Positions 18,361-27,412 of a stretch of DNA of 64,000 nucleotides are shown one piece after another. The stretch spans positions 930,001 to 994,000 of the forward strand of contig NZ_CP043839.1 of NCBI RefSeq assembly GCF_032878955.1, read 5' to 3'. Each line of letters starts with the position of its first letter. Positions within the stretch are counted from its first letter, which is position 1. The notes under the pieces are model-generated. The model searched no databases, was not told the origin of the DNA, and saw nothing but the letters and a program-made list of their open reading frames with translations. This DNA is from Butyricimonas paravirosa (GTDB taxonomy: Bacteria > Bacteroidota > Bacteroidia > Bacteroidales > Marinifilaceae). The translations under genes and the position numbers were made by a program.

Positions 18361-19785
18361 TTAATTATATTTCGTTTCGCCATCAGGTATCGGCAGAACA
18401 TAATTACTCAATTTCACGGATGTTTCATTATACGCGTTTGTCGCCGAATGCATCTCTTCCGCCATCGTCCGTTTGTAATAATAGAATAATTGTCCTTCCC
18501 CGATAAACTCCCTCCACCATTCATCAAGCAAATAACTCGGGTAAGAGGAAGTCGAAACACCGGAAAGCCCCCGATTTTCTCTCAAAGCATTAAAATAAGG
18601 AGCCCCCTTACTTTTCTGTCCCTGTTCATAATATATTTCAGAAACCATCAAATAAAGTTCGCTAACTCGTATAAGGGGCATCATCTGCGAATAAATAGAA
18701 TCTCCAACCACAGATTCAAACTTGTTAAACAAACGATAATCCACCCCACTCACGGTTGCCTTATTTTTCATGAAACTTAATACTCTTATATCCGATTCCT
18801 CCGCATTATCGAATCTATACTTGGCTACATCATTACGTATTCCCAGCAATGAAGAAATCTTCAAGGATTCCCCGTTAAAAAGAGAATTATACAATCCTCC
18901 GACATTTCGATTCTGCGAGGCAAACAAAACTTCAGATGAAAATACCCTGTCCGGCTCCGTTCCCGCCACGGCTTCATTTCTAGTTACCCATGGGAAAATA
19001 CGTTCATGAACATCAATCACATTTTGGGCATATACTAAAGCACTATCCAATTCCCCGATATACATATAAGCCCGGGACAACAATCCTTGGACAGCATAGT
19101 AATTCAAACGCAAGTTCCGCTTGGACTTAAATTTATCCGAGGGATCTCCAGCTACTCCATTCGTGATAATCGGATCTGTTGACAATAAATCTTTCGCCGC
19201 CCGTAAATCAACGATCACGTTTTTCATGAATTCAGTACCAATCAGCGTGGGTTGTACATCCAAGGCAAATTCCTTGTAATAAGGAATTGATTCTAACGTG
19301 GAATCTACCCCATAAACTGGCCCGAACAAACGAAATAAATCAAAATGTAAAAAACCTCTCAACGCCAAAGCCTCACCTTTTATCATCTGGTAATAATCAT
19401 CCGGTAGCACTTCCCGCCGCTCGTCACAATTCTTTATGATCAAGTTCGTATTGGCGATCAAGTTATAGGCTTTTTCCCAAATCTTTTCTACCCGATTCGA
19501 AATATAAGATCCGGCAAAATCATACGTCATGAAAGCTGACCACTCCTTGTTTTCCTGGTTTATATTATAACGCTGTGCTAAGATTTCAAGCATTTCACAC
19601 GTGAGGGTCTGTCCGTACAGCTCGGTAGCATTTAAATCAACATACACGCCATTCAACGCTTGTTTGAATCCCGCAATCGTGGAAAATGCAGATTCCTCTG
19701 CCACCCGGTCACTCGGTTGAACATTCAACCAATCCGAACAACCGAACAAACAAGTTACCACTAACAAATAAATATATCTTTTCAT
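18361..19785 (-). CDS. SusD/RagB family outer-membrane lipoprotein, locus 1
   Basis: 474 residues with a lipoprotein signal ending LFGC and the SusD-type N-terminus DWLNVQPSDRVAEESAF. Typical helical repeats follow, with ALRGFLHFDLFRLFGPVY (the conserved A-x-R-A/G-x-x-x-F-x-L) near residue 145 and a C-terminal segment (GEGQLFYYYKR) of RagB-like members. SusD proteins cap the SusC channel and capture ligand at the surface. The gene follows susC by about 12 bp. The ligand is not deducible, as no glycosidase or peptidase lies in this operon. Confidence 0.93.
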   Translation of the reverse strand: MKRYIYLLVVTCLFGCSDWLNVQPSDRVAEESAFSTIAGFKQALNGVYVDLNATELYGQTLTCEMLEILAQRYNINQENKEWSAFMTYDFAGSYISNRVEKIWEKAYNLIANTNLIIKNCDERREVLPDDYYQMIKGEALALRGFLHFDLFRLFGPVYGVDSTLESIPYYKEFALDVQPTLIGTEFMKNVIVDLRAAKDLLSTDPIITNGVAGDPSDKFKSKRNLRLNYYAVQGLLSRAYMYIGELDSALVYAQNVIDVHERIFPWVTRNEAVAGTEPDRVFSSEVLFASQNRNVGGLYNSLFNGESLKISSLLGIRNDVAKYRFDNAEESDIRVLSFMKNKATVSGVDYRLFNKFESVVGDSIYSQMMPLIRVSELYLMVSEIYYEQGQKSKGAPYFNALRENRGLSGVSTSSYPSYLLDEWWREFIGEGQLFYYYKRTMAEEMHSATNAYNETSVKLSNYVLPIPDGETKYN

Positions 19786-19797
19786 GTCTCTATCCCA

Positions 19798-22700
19798 TTA
19801 AAAATTAATCGATAACGCGAACGAAAAACTCCGGGCAAACGGGTAATCAATACCACGCTCATCCTCGATCGTCGAGAACCGACAAATATCATTCATATAA
19901 GCACTTACCGTCATCCCTGAAAAATGAATCTTCTGCATCCATTCCGGGCTAAACTCGTATGCCACCCGGACAGACTCAAGGGTCAAGTAATTATTTTTCT
20001 GTACAAATCGGGAAGAAATCGGAGTATTTTCAGTCAACGAAATTCCCTTATATTTTGCTCCATTTCCCGGTTCTTTCCAACGATCATACAAGGCTCGCTT
20101 GTCCTGATTTTGCTTCAAACTTTCCTTGGATATGTTTTCCACTTTACTATATACAGTCCGGTTGAACGCATCCGCACCGAAGCTATAACGCCAATAAAAA
20201 CTGCAAGAAAAACCTTTATAGTAAAAAGAATTCCCTAACACTCCTTCCAAGTCCGGTTCGGAATTTCCCACGACAACCTCATCAGCATAGTCATAAGTGA
20301 ATGTTATTCTACCTTTCTCTGTAAGGAATAATTCTTTCCCCGTTGCAGGATCAATTCCTAACGAACGAACAGACCATAAATCAGAAGGACTTCCTCCATC
20401 ATAATAACGAGCCAAACTATTGGAACGATTTTCTTTATTATACTGATCCAAGTTTTTACCGATCTTGTCATAATAGGAATGTCCATGACGGAAAGTAAAA
20501 CTCGTTGTCCAGTTGATTCGTTCTTTCGGGCGATAAATGAAAGCATATTTAATCGTCCCGTTATATCCCTTACTTACTTGTTTACCCACGTTAGCCAGCC
20601 GTTGAGAAACACCCACGGATAAAGGGATCCCGATTGACGCCATCAACGGATCGGTCACTTTGTAATAATAATCGAAGTTCACGTGAAAACGATTATTAAA
20701 CATACTCACATCAAAACCTATATTTTTATCAATTGTCTTCTGCCATTCCAAATCCGGATCCCCGAATGCATCAACCAATAGCCCGGTTCCAAAGTCATTC
20801 AACAACCAGTTATTAAATTTATAAGTCGTGATTGTCTTGTAAGAACCAAAATTCTGGTTTCCCGGGTTACCGATTGAAGCCCTCAACTTTAGCATCGAGA
20901 AAAAATCCGTGTTATTCTTGATGAAACCCTCATTATGCAAGTTCCAAGCCAACCCGATAGCCCAAGTCGTCGTGAATTGCTTGTTGGAACCAAACACGGA
21001 CGAACCGTCTGCACGGAAGTTCACGTCCAACAGATAACGGTTATCGTAAGAATATCCCCCGTTAAAATAGAAATTTGCTGTTCTTTTCTTAGAATCGGAA
21101 TAAGAAGGTTTTCCGTTGGCAGCATAACCACTCGCGAAAGATGGTTTCGTGAAGTTCCCTTCCGGGAAGCCCGCTGCAGAAAATGATTTGTAATCACTAT
21201 TGGATTCACTGCAAGAAGCTCCAAACACAGCATTGATCTGATGCACGTCGGCAAGTAATTGTCCGTAAGTTACAGTGAAATCACCTTCATACGACAAACT
21301 CTCTTTACGCATATCCGTATAAGATCCCTTTAAAGACTCCACGCTATCATCAAACTTTGTATCCTCGGGTGAACGGAAAGTTTCATCATCCGTAGTAGAT
21401 TTCGTTATCCCGAAACGAGCCCGAACATACAAGAAATTCCACGGACGATATTCCATCTGGAAATTATCCCGAATACTTATCGTATTTCCCTTGTCATAAC
21501 TATTCAAAGATGCATTCCACAAAGGATTGGGAACCGAAACTCCAAGTTCCTCGTTATTTTCCAACCACTTGTCAATCCCCCCATTCTCGTTATACTTGGT
21601 ATAATACGGGTTAGCACGTGAATACTCACTAAAAGGTACGACAGGATCATTCGTCTTCGTGTAATCGACAGTCAATTTATTACTATAACTCAGCTTACCT
21701 TTCCGATATAACAAATCCAGATTTCCACTCATCACCTGACGACGGGATTCCTGCATTACCCCCTGAATGTTCGTGTAGTTTATCCCTAAACCGTAACGCA
21801 TCTGCGAGTCACCACCTTCCACGTAAACATTGTGACGTTGAGTCAATCCTGTCCGCAACGGTTCTGACATCCAGTACGTGTTAACACCCCTGTCCACGTT
21901 ATATAACAAGTTATTATAACGTATCTTGTTGGCTTCCTCGAAAGCGATCAAATTCGACTTGAAGTTCCCGGCTAATAATTCAAACTCCAACTTCTCTGCC
22001 GCATTCATTAAATTATAATCCGTCAAATCGGCAAAAGATACCTCAAAACTACCATTATAGGACAAGCGCAAACGCCCTTGCACGGGCGCTTTCGTCTCCA
22101 CGACTACCACTCCATTAGCCGCTTTCGCTCCATAAATAGCCGTAGAAGCCGCATCTTTCAACAATGTCACGGAAGCGACACGATCCAAGCTCAAGTCCAT
22201 GATCGTTTCCAACGTCGTTTCAAAACCGTCCAGAATAAACAAAGGTTGATTCGGGTCTTCACCAAATTCCTCTTTCATCCCCACGATACTCGTTTTTCCC
22301 CGTATCTCAATATCCGGAGTACGGTTAGGGTCAGAACCGTATTGATTGTTTTCCATGATATTAAATGCCGGGTCTAACGCTTTTAAACTTTGCAAAATAT
22401 TCTGATTACCTATCATTTTCAACTCTTCCGCTTTATACGTTTGAGAAGACCCCGTAAAACTCTCTTTTTTACGGGAATAAATACCGGTAACCACAACTTC
22501 CTCCATCTCGGTCTGGTCCTCTTCTAATATCACGTTAATCTCTTGTCGATCATTGACCGCCACCTCCTGTTTTTTCATCCCGATAAAAGAGAACACGAGT
22601 ACCGGATTACCCATCAAAGGGATGGTTATCGAATAATGACCATTCATATCGGTTACCACACCTACACTCGTTCCCTTTAGTACAATAGTTACTCCCGGTA

Positions 22701-23115
22701 ACCCCGTCTCACTCTTATCAACAACCTTTCCTTTTACCGTGATTTTTTGCACATTAGCCGCTTTTTCCACTACTTTACGTTTGATGACAACCGTATTCTG
22801 TTCTATCGTGTATTCAAATCCGGAATCCTTCAAACAAATGTCCAAAGCCTCCCGTACCGTTTTACCCTTGATCTCCACAGAGATCTTGCCAGCCTTACCC
22901 AAGTCGTCAGCATTATACACGAAAACCATTTTGGATTGTTTTTCTATCTCCCAAAGAGCATCTTTTACCGCCACATTTTTCAACGATAAATTGATTAGCG
23001 GTTCATCCGCCATTCCATACACGTGTCCTCCGGACAACACCAAAACAATAGCCACCTGGAAAGCTAAAAACAAATTTGTTACTTTCCAACGAGTACTTCT
23101 ACGTTTTTTTTTCAT
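19798..23115 (-). CDS. SusC/RagA TonB-dependent receptor with STN domain, locus 1
   Basis: 1105 residues. After a signal peptide, residues 35-112 form an STN (secretin/TonB N-terminus) module (LKNVAVKDALWEIEKQSK), the part that signals to FecR-type anti-sigma factors. A carboxypeptidase-regulatory-like beta domain follows (about 123-205, GVTIVLKGTSVGVVTDMNG), then the plug (VVVTGIYSRKKESF to AANGVVVVETK) and the barrel ending SFALSINF. It imports a ligand across the outer membrane with SusD. It is preceded by fecR (here disrupted) and sigma genes, so it was presumably induced by transenvelope signalling. Length and termini look intact. Confidence 0.95.
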   Translation of the reverse strand: MKKKRRSTRWKVTNLFLAFQVAIVLVLSGGHVYGMADEPLINLSLKNVAVKDALWEIEKQSKMVFVYNADDLGKAGKISVEIKGKTVREALDICLKDSGFEYTIEQNTVVIKRKVVEKAANVQKITVKGKVVDKSETGLPGVTIVLKGTSVGVVTDMNGHYSITIPLMGNPVLVFSFIGMKKQEVAVNDRQEINVILEEDQTEMEEVVVTGIYSRKKESFTGSSQTYKAEELKMIGNQNILQSLKALDPAFNIMENNQYGSDPNRTPDIEIRGKTSIVGMKEEFGEDPNQPLFILDGFETTLETIMDLSLDRVASVTLLKDAASTAIYGAKAANGVVVVETKAPVQGRLRLSYNGSFEVSFADLTDYNLMNAAEKLEFELLAGNFKSNLIAFEEANKIRYNNLLYNVDRGVNTYWMSEPLRTGLTQRHNVYVEGGDSQMRYGLGINYTNIQGVMQESRRQVMSGNLDLLYRKGKLSYSNKLTVDYTKTNDPVVPFSEYSRANPYYTKYNENGGIDKWLENNEELGVSVPNPLWNASLNSYDKGNTISIRDNFQMEYRPWNFLYVRARFGITKSTTDDETFRSPEDTKFDDSVESLKGSYTDMRKESLSYEGDFTVTYGQLLADVHQINAVFGASCSESNSDYKSFSAAGFPEGNFTKPSFASGYAANGKPSYSDSKKRTANFYFNGGYSYDNRYLLDVNFRADGSSVFGSNKQFTTTWAIGLAWNLHNEGFIKNNTDFFSMLKLRASIGNPGNQNFGSYKTITTYKFNNWLLNDFGTGLLVDAFGDPDLEWQKTIDKNIGFDVSMFNNRFHVNFDYYYKVTDPLMASIGIPLSVGVSQRLANVGKQVSKGYNGTIKYAFIYRPKERINWTTSFTFRHGHSYYDKIGKNLDQYNKENRSNSLARYYDGGSPSDLWSVRSLGIDPATGKELFLTEKGRITFTYDYADEVVVGNSEPDLEGVLGNSFYYKGFSCSFYWRYSFGADAFNRTVYSKVENISKESLKQNQDKRALYDRWKEPGNGAKYKGISLTENTPISSRFVQKNNYLTLESVRVAYEFSPEWMQKIHFSGMTVSAYMNDICRFSTIEDERGIDYPFARSFSFALSINF

Positions 23116-23173
23116 ACTTTTGATTTGATTAAATTCGATTTTTTAATGCCTCCAGCAAGAGGTGTTATTAACA

Positions 23174-23201
23174 AGCGAAGAATAGTTGCATATTCTTCGC
23201 T
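23174..23201 (-). terminator. Strong hairpin between fecR and susC (attenuator candidate), locus 1
   Basis: A perfect 11-bp inverted repeat (AGCGAAGAATA and its complement, 6-base loop) overlaps the fecR TAG stop and lies about 60 bp before susC. No long T-run follows on the minus strand, so partial termination or mRNA end protection is more likely than a full stop. Confidence 0.6.
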
Positions 23202-23882
23202 ATTTTTTTACGATGATTTTCTTTCCAACCACTTCAAAGCGGACAGTCCCCGTACTCTGGAATAATTCCAGCAAAGGAGTCACCGTCACGTGACGATTAA
23301 AATTACACCCGAAAAGATAATTTTTCACGCTCTCATCTTCATATACCACATCCACATCATACCAACGAGAAATAAAATCCATGATCTCTTTTAGAGGACG
23401 ATCCCGGAAACGAAGACGCCCTTCCCGCCAAGCCGTAACATATGACACGTCAATATTTGCCACCGTAACCTCCCCGCTTTCCTTGTTATACACGGCTTGT
23501 TCCCCCGGGTGCAAGATATAACCACCCGTATCTTCCGAAAGAGTTACTTGTACTTTACCCTTGATCAATGTCGTCTGTACATCTTCATTTTCAGGATAAT
23601 TCGATACATTAAACTCTGTTCCCAACACCGTGATATTCACCCCGGATGCACTTACAACAAAAGGCATTTCTTCATTACGTGCCACTTGAAAATACCCTTC
23701 CCCTTCCAATTCTACTTTCCTCGTGATTCCGCTAAATTGCACGGGGAATCGTAATTTAGATCCAGCATTCAAACATACCAACGTTCCATCCGCAAGCGTC
23801 AACACGTATTCACCACCCCGGGGAATCACAAGCTCGTTATACAAATCTGAACTGACTACCGAATCTACCGCATTTTTATAAG
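23200..23882 (-). pseudogene. FecR anti-sigma factor, C-terminal half separated by insertion
   Basis: This segment encodes about the last 225 residues of a FecR-type regulator: LYNELVIPRGGEY, the FecR core (LNAGSKLRFPVQFSG, VTVLGTEFNVS-like strand, HPGEQAVYNK) and the C-terminal STN-like tail ending VVGKKIIVKK. It has no proper start codon; the reading frame runs back through NAVDSVVSSD into the insertion boundary. Joining it to the N-terminal part at 26826-27320 after removing the insertion and one ATAAG copy restores an in-frame 390-codon gene, close to the 392 residues of the intact paralogue at 38.1-39.3 kb. It is unlikely to be made as a membrane protein in its present form. Confidence 0.92.
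23878..23882. repeat. Target-site duplication ATAAG, left copy (IS1380 element)
   Basis: ATAAG directly precedes the left terminal repeat. The same five bases directly follow the right terminal repeat at 26826-26830, and the fecR frame closes when one copy is removed. Confidence 0.9.
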
Positions 23883-23982
23883 CCTTAATTCCGCAACACT
23901 TTGATTTAAATTAATTTATAAGTTCCTGAGCAACAAAAAGTTGCCCAGGATTTTGCTGTGTCAGATTTTTCACTTATCTTAG

Positions 23983-23993
23983 TGTTGCAATTA
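23983..23993. repeat. Target-site duplication TGTTGCAATTA, left copy (IS4 element)
   Basis: This 11-bp sequence recurs exactly at 25328-25338, bracketing the nested element. Eleven bases is in the range produced by IS4-type elements. Confidence 0.85.
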
Positions 23994-25327
23994 TTAGTGG
24001 TGCGATAAAAACCACACCACTGTAGTTAAACGATTAATTTTTAGTCAAATATAAGCGTTCATTGATTTTTTGATTTGAAAATGATTTATTAGTCCTGTAG
24101 TTTCAACACATCAGGATTATGAATCAAGGCAAGTTTGTATTTTCCCAAGTTGTCGAGTATATACCGCGTTATCAGTTTGATAAACTCGTAAAGCAATATA
24201 AAGGAGATTGGCATACCAAAAATCTCAGCAGTTACAATCACCTCCTTCATCTGCTTTTCGGACAGTTGACAGGATGTGATTCTCTGAGGGATATTTGTCT
24301 ATGCCTCGAAGCCCATAACAAGATGCTTTATCATCTCGGTTTTCGTAAGGCCGTGAACCATACCTCATTGTCTCGTGCAAACGAAAGCAGGGATTATCGC
24401 ATTTTTGAGGGGCTGGGCCTTTATTTGATTGCCACGGTCAGACCGATGTTCTCAAATATCCAACTGTCTCAAATTACCATTGATAACGTGATATATGCGC
24501 TTGATTCCACGACCATATCAACCAGTATAAGGCTTGCAACGTGGGCTTTGGGGAAATACAGCAAAGGAGCTGTCAAGATGCACGCCCTGTTGGATTTGAG
24601 AGGCAGCATACCTGCCAATATCCATATCACGGACGGCAAGTGGCATGACAGCAACGAGCTTGATGCACTGGCACCGGAGCCTTATGCTTTCTACGTGATG
24701 GATAAGGCCTATGTTGACTTTAAAGCACTTTTCAGATTTCATCAGGCTCAGGCATTTTGGGTATCACGTCCAAAAGAGAACATGAAATTCGAGACTGTCG
24801 AGCAGATGGATATTTCCGATGTCAAGTCTGGCGTACTGGAAGACTCCCGTATAAGGGTAACGGGGTATAACTCAAGCAAGCTGTATCCCGAAGCCATGAG
24901 ATTTGTCCGCGTTTATGACCCTGATAATGATACTATTGTGGACTTTATATCCAATAACTTTGAAGTCAGTGCCTTGGAAATATCCAACTTGTACCGCCAT
25001 CGATGGGATATAGAGGTATTCTTCAAGTGGATTAAACAGAACATTACCGTAAAAACTCTGTGGGGATATTCGGAAAATGCTGTCAAAATCCATCTTTGGG
25101 CTGCCATCATATCGTATCTGACAGTAGTAAGAATAAAGGTTGCCAGCAACAGCCCTTATTCAATCACCGAGGTGGCTACCCTGATTAGAATATCCGCGTT
25201 GGAAAGGACTGACCTGCGGTCGTTGATAACCAAGCTAGACTCATCAATCATTTCAAACCAAAATGTCAAAGAACTCTCGTTATTTGATGATATTTAAAAC
25301 TAATGCGATTTTATCGCACCAGTAGTA
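23994..25327 (+). mobile_element. IS4-family insertion sequence nested in the IS1380 element
   Basis: This element of 1334 bp lies between two copies of TGTTGCAATTA. Its ends share the inverted motif TGGTGCGATAAA (left from 23998; complement at the right, ending near 25321), with a few unmatched terminal bases, so the exact ends may be off by one or two. It carries one transposase gene at 24119-25297. It sits between the left end of the IS1380 element and that element's transposase start. Confidence 0.88.
24119..25297 (+). CDS. IS4-family transposase
   Basis: 392 residues. The N-terminal part (about 1-80) is the DUF4372-like region found in this branch (KFVFSQVVEYIPRYQFDKLV). The DDE catalytic residues are visible: Asp129 in YALDSTT, Asp195 in YVMDKAYVD, and Glu299 in YRHRWDIEVFFKWIK, which also satisfies the IS4 Y-R-E-K signature (Tyr292, Arg295, Glu299, Lys306). 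The frame is intact and of normal length, so the element may still be active. It lies opposite to the direction of the disrupted fecR. Confidence 0.95.
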   Translation: MNQGKFVFSQVVEYIPRYQFDKLVKQYKGDWHTKNLSSYNHLLHLLFGQLTGCDSLRDICLCLEAHNKMLYHLGFRKAVNHTSLSRANESRDYRIFEGLGLYLIATVRPMFSNIQLSQITIDNVIYALDSTTISTSIRLATWALGKYSKGAVKMHALLDLRGSIPANIHITDGKWHDSNELDALAPEPYAFYVMDKAYVDFKALFRFHQAQAFWVSRPKENMKFETVEQMDISDVKSGVLEDSRIRVTGYNSSKLYPEAMRFVRVYDPDNDTIVDFISNNFEVSALEISNLYRHRWDIEVFFKWIKQNITVKTLWGYSENAVKIHLWAAIISYLTVVRIKVASNSPYSITEVATLIRISALERTDLRSLITKLDSSIISNQNVKELSLFDDI

Positions 25328-25338
25328 TGTTGCAATTA
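25328..25338. repeat. Target-site duplication TGTTGCAATTA, right copy (IS4 element)
   Basis: Exact match to 23983-23993. It lies 27 bp before the ATG of the IS1380 transposase. Confidence 0.85.
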
Positions 25339-25365
25339 GAAAACAAGCGAAAATCGTAACAAGGC

Positions 25366-26655
25366 ATGGCAAAGGTACAAATAAAATCTGAGAAACTCAC
25401 ACCTTTTGGAGGAATTTTTTCAATCATGGAGAAATTTGACTCCATGCTTTCACCCGTTATCGACTCAACACTGGGTCAGAGATGCCGCAGTATCATCGGA
25501 TATCAGTTCAGCGAGATAGTCCGTTCGCTGATGAGCGTTTATTTCTGTGGCGGCTCATGCGTGGAAGACGTAACGTCACAACTGATGCGCCATCTCTCGT
25601 ATCATCCTACCCTTCGTACATGCAGCTCTGATACCATCCTCAGAGCCATCAAGGAACTGACAAAGGAAAACATCTCCTATACTTCCGACCAAGGCAAGAC
25701 CTATGATTTCAATACTGCAGACAAACTCAACACATTGCTTATAAACGCTTTGGTTTCTACAGGCGAGTTGAAGGAAATTGAGGAATACGATGTTGACTTT
25801 GACCATCAGTTTCTTGAAACGGAGAAGTATGATGCAAAACCGACCTACAAAAAGTTCCTCGGCTACAGGCCTGGCGTATATGTTATCGGTGACAAGATAG
25901 TCTATATCGAGAACAGCGATGGCAACACGAATGTGCGTTTTCATCAGGCAGACACCCATAAGAGATTCTTCGCTCTTCTGGAATCCCAGAACATCCGTGT
26001 AAATCGCTTCAGGGCAGACTGCGGTTCCTGCTCGAAGGAAATCGTCAGTGAGATAGAGAAGCATTGCAAACATTTCTACATCCGTGCCAACCGATGCAGT
26101 TCGCTCTACAATGACATCTTTGCTCTGAGAGGATGGAAGACGGAGGAGATTAACGGCATCCAGTTCGAACTCAATTCCATTCTCGTTGAGAAATGGGAAG
26201 GCAAGTGCTATCGTCTTGTCATCCAGAGACAAAGACGCAACAGTGGCGACCTTGACCTGTGGGAAGGCGAATACACTTACCGTTGTATTCTGACCAACGA
26301 TTACAAGTCATCGACAAGGGACATTGTTGAATTCTACAATCTGCGTGGCGGCAAGGAACGTATCTTTGACGACATGAACAACGGATTCGGTTGGAGCAGG
26401 CTCCCCAAGTCATTCATGGCGGAGAATACTGTCTTTCTTCTGCTTACTGCATTGATACACAATTTCTACAAGACCATCATGAGCAGGCTTGACACCAAGG
26501 CTTTTGGGCTCAAGAAAACGAGTCGCATAAAGGCTTTTGTCTTCAGATTCATCTCCGTACCTGCCAAGTGGATCATGACTGCAAGGCAATACGTGCTGAA
26601 TATCTACACAGAGAACCGCGCTTATGCAAAACCCTTCAAAACAGAATTCGGATAA
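25366..26655 (+). CDS. IS1380-family transposase
   Basis: 429 residues with the DDE layout of IS1380: a first acidic motif YDVDFDHQF (Asp144 region), RADCGS (Asp218), and YNLRGGKERIFDDMNNG, with Glu331 spaced as in the family. The N-terminus (KLTPFGGIFSIMEKFD) is typical of the Bacteroidota branch. The coding frame is intact. The nested IS4 element lies only 27 bp before its start, so its original promoter has been pushed 1.3 kb away and expression now depends on sequence supplied by the inserted element. Confidence 0.95.
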   Translation: MAKVQIKSEKLTPFGGIFSIMEKFDSMLSPVIDSTLGQRCRSIIGYQFSEIVRSLMSVYFCGGSCVEDVTSQLMRHLSYHPTLRTCSSDTILRAIKELTKENISYTSDQGKTYDFNTADKLNTLLINALVSTGELKEIEEYDVDFDHQFLETEKYDAKPTYKKFLGYRPGVYVIGDKIVYIENSDGNTNVRFHQADTHKRFFALLESQNIRVNRFRADCGSCSKEIVSEIEKHCKHFYIRANRCSSLYNDIFALRGWKTEEINGIQFELNSILVEKWEGKCYRLVIQRQRRNSGDLDLWEGEYTYRCILTNDYKSSTRDIVEFYNLRGGKERIFDDMNNGFGWSRLPKSFMAENTVFLLLTALIHNFYKTIMSRLDTKAFGLKKTSRIKAFVFRFISVPAKWIMTARQYVLNIYTENRAYAKPFKTEFG

Positions 26656-26825
26656 GAATCCTTTCTTTCCGGTTAGAATCTGCGTATTACCTCAAGTCGC
26701 ATCGTGGGGTAAGGGGATGTTGGCTACATATTGATGTTGTGCTGTTGCTTTTTACTGAAAGCTACTACTAACGACTCATAAATCTACCCTTAATCGTGTA
26801 TTGGATGATAGTTGCGGATTTTAGG

Positions 26826-26830
26826 ATAAG
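26826..26830. repeat. Target-site duplication ATAAG, right copy (IS1380 element)
   Basis: Directly follows the right terminal repeat and lies inside the 3' end of the fecR N-terminal half. Confidence 0.9.
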
Positions 26831-27320
26831 TAATACTCTCGCCATCCAAGCCAATAATCGTTCCATCTAATTCTCGCAACGAATCCCGATCATGATTGGC
26901 TAGATCAATAATAGAACCATTCGCCATGTAAAGGATAGCCCTGGAAGTTCCGGGAAGGATCTCGGCACTCTCCACTGGAATAATTTCTTCCCGATCAACA
27001 CGCTGCATTAAAAAATACATGGAAGAAACAACCAGTAGAATAAAAACACAAGCATATTTCAACGCACGAATCCCCAATCGCCTCCTATTCTCCTTGGCTC
27101 GTTTACGAGAAAGAGCTTTCCATCCACCCTTTACATCAATGGATTTCAACTCCTGACGTTTCCGGTATATAAATTCTTTTTCGGTAACCTCATGAAACCA
27201 TTTACGATTATCTTCGGAAAGACTCAACCAGTTATCCAAACTCTCCCGTTCTGCCCCGGTCAATTCTCCTGTCATGTATTTACTAACTAGCTCGACAATA
27301 TCAAAGAAACCATCATCCAT
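26826..27320 (-). pseudogene. FecR anti-sigma factor, N-terminal half truncated by insertion
   Basis: 165 native codons starting MDDGFFDIVELVSKYM, then 11 codons read from the IS end (KIRNYHPIHD-like tail; stop at 26790). Kept are the cytoplasmic sigma-binding region (about 1-83), one transmembrane helix (about 84-104, ALKYACVFILLVVSSMYF) and the start of the periplasmic part. The FecR core and the receptor-sensing tail are on the far side of the insertion. The fragment lies 92 bp after the sigma gene and could still be made. In E. coli, N-terminal FecR fragments keep FecI active without inducer, so a constitutive state is conceivable here. Confidence 0.92.
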
Positions 27321-27412
27321 TTTATGCTACTATTAGATTAAATTCACAACTAGAACACAAAAAATAGATTTTAGGGAGTGTCTGATATTCGGTATTTAAC
27401 GTTAATTAATAT

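Larger units (their letters stand above)
23883..26825 (+). mobile_element. IS1380-family insertion sequence carrying a nested IS4-family element
   Basis: The ends are imperfect terminal inverted repeats: CCTTAATTCCGCAAC at 23883-23897 and GTTGCGGATTTTAGG at 26811-26825 (13 of 15 match). It is flanked by the 5-bp duplication ATAAG. Without the nested element and its extra duplication copy the length is 1598 bp, normal for IS1380. It carries one transposase at 25366. A hairpin close to the left end (23924-23934 with 23940-23950, one mismatch) may block incoming transcription. The insertion splits the fecR gene of the first SusCD locus. The 170 bp between the transposase stop and the right end hold no gene. 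Confidence 0.93.

Noticed and set aside
23842..23844. TTG as a genuine start for a short FecR protein
   Set aside because: The frame continues upstream to the insertion boundary and matches the interior of the intact paralogue, so this is a gene fragment.
23883..26825. Composite transposon carrying cargo
   Set aside because: Two different transposase families, nested target duplications and no passenger gene point to an insertion within an insertion.
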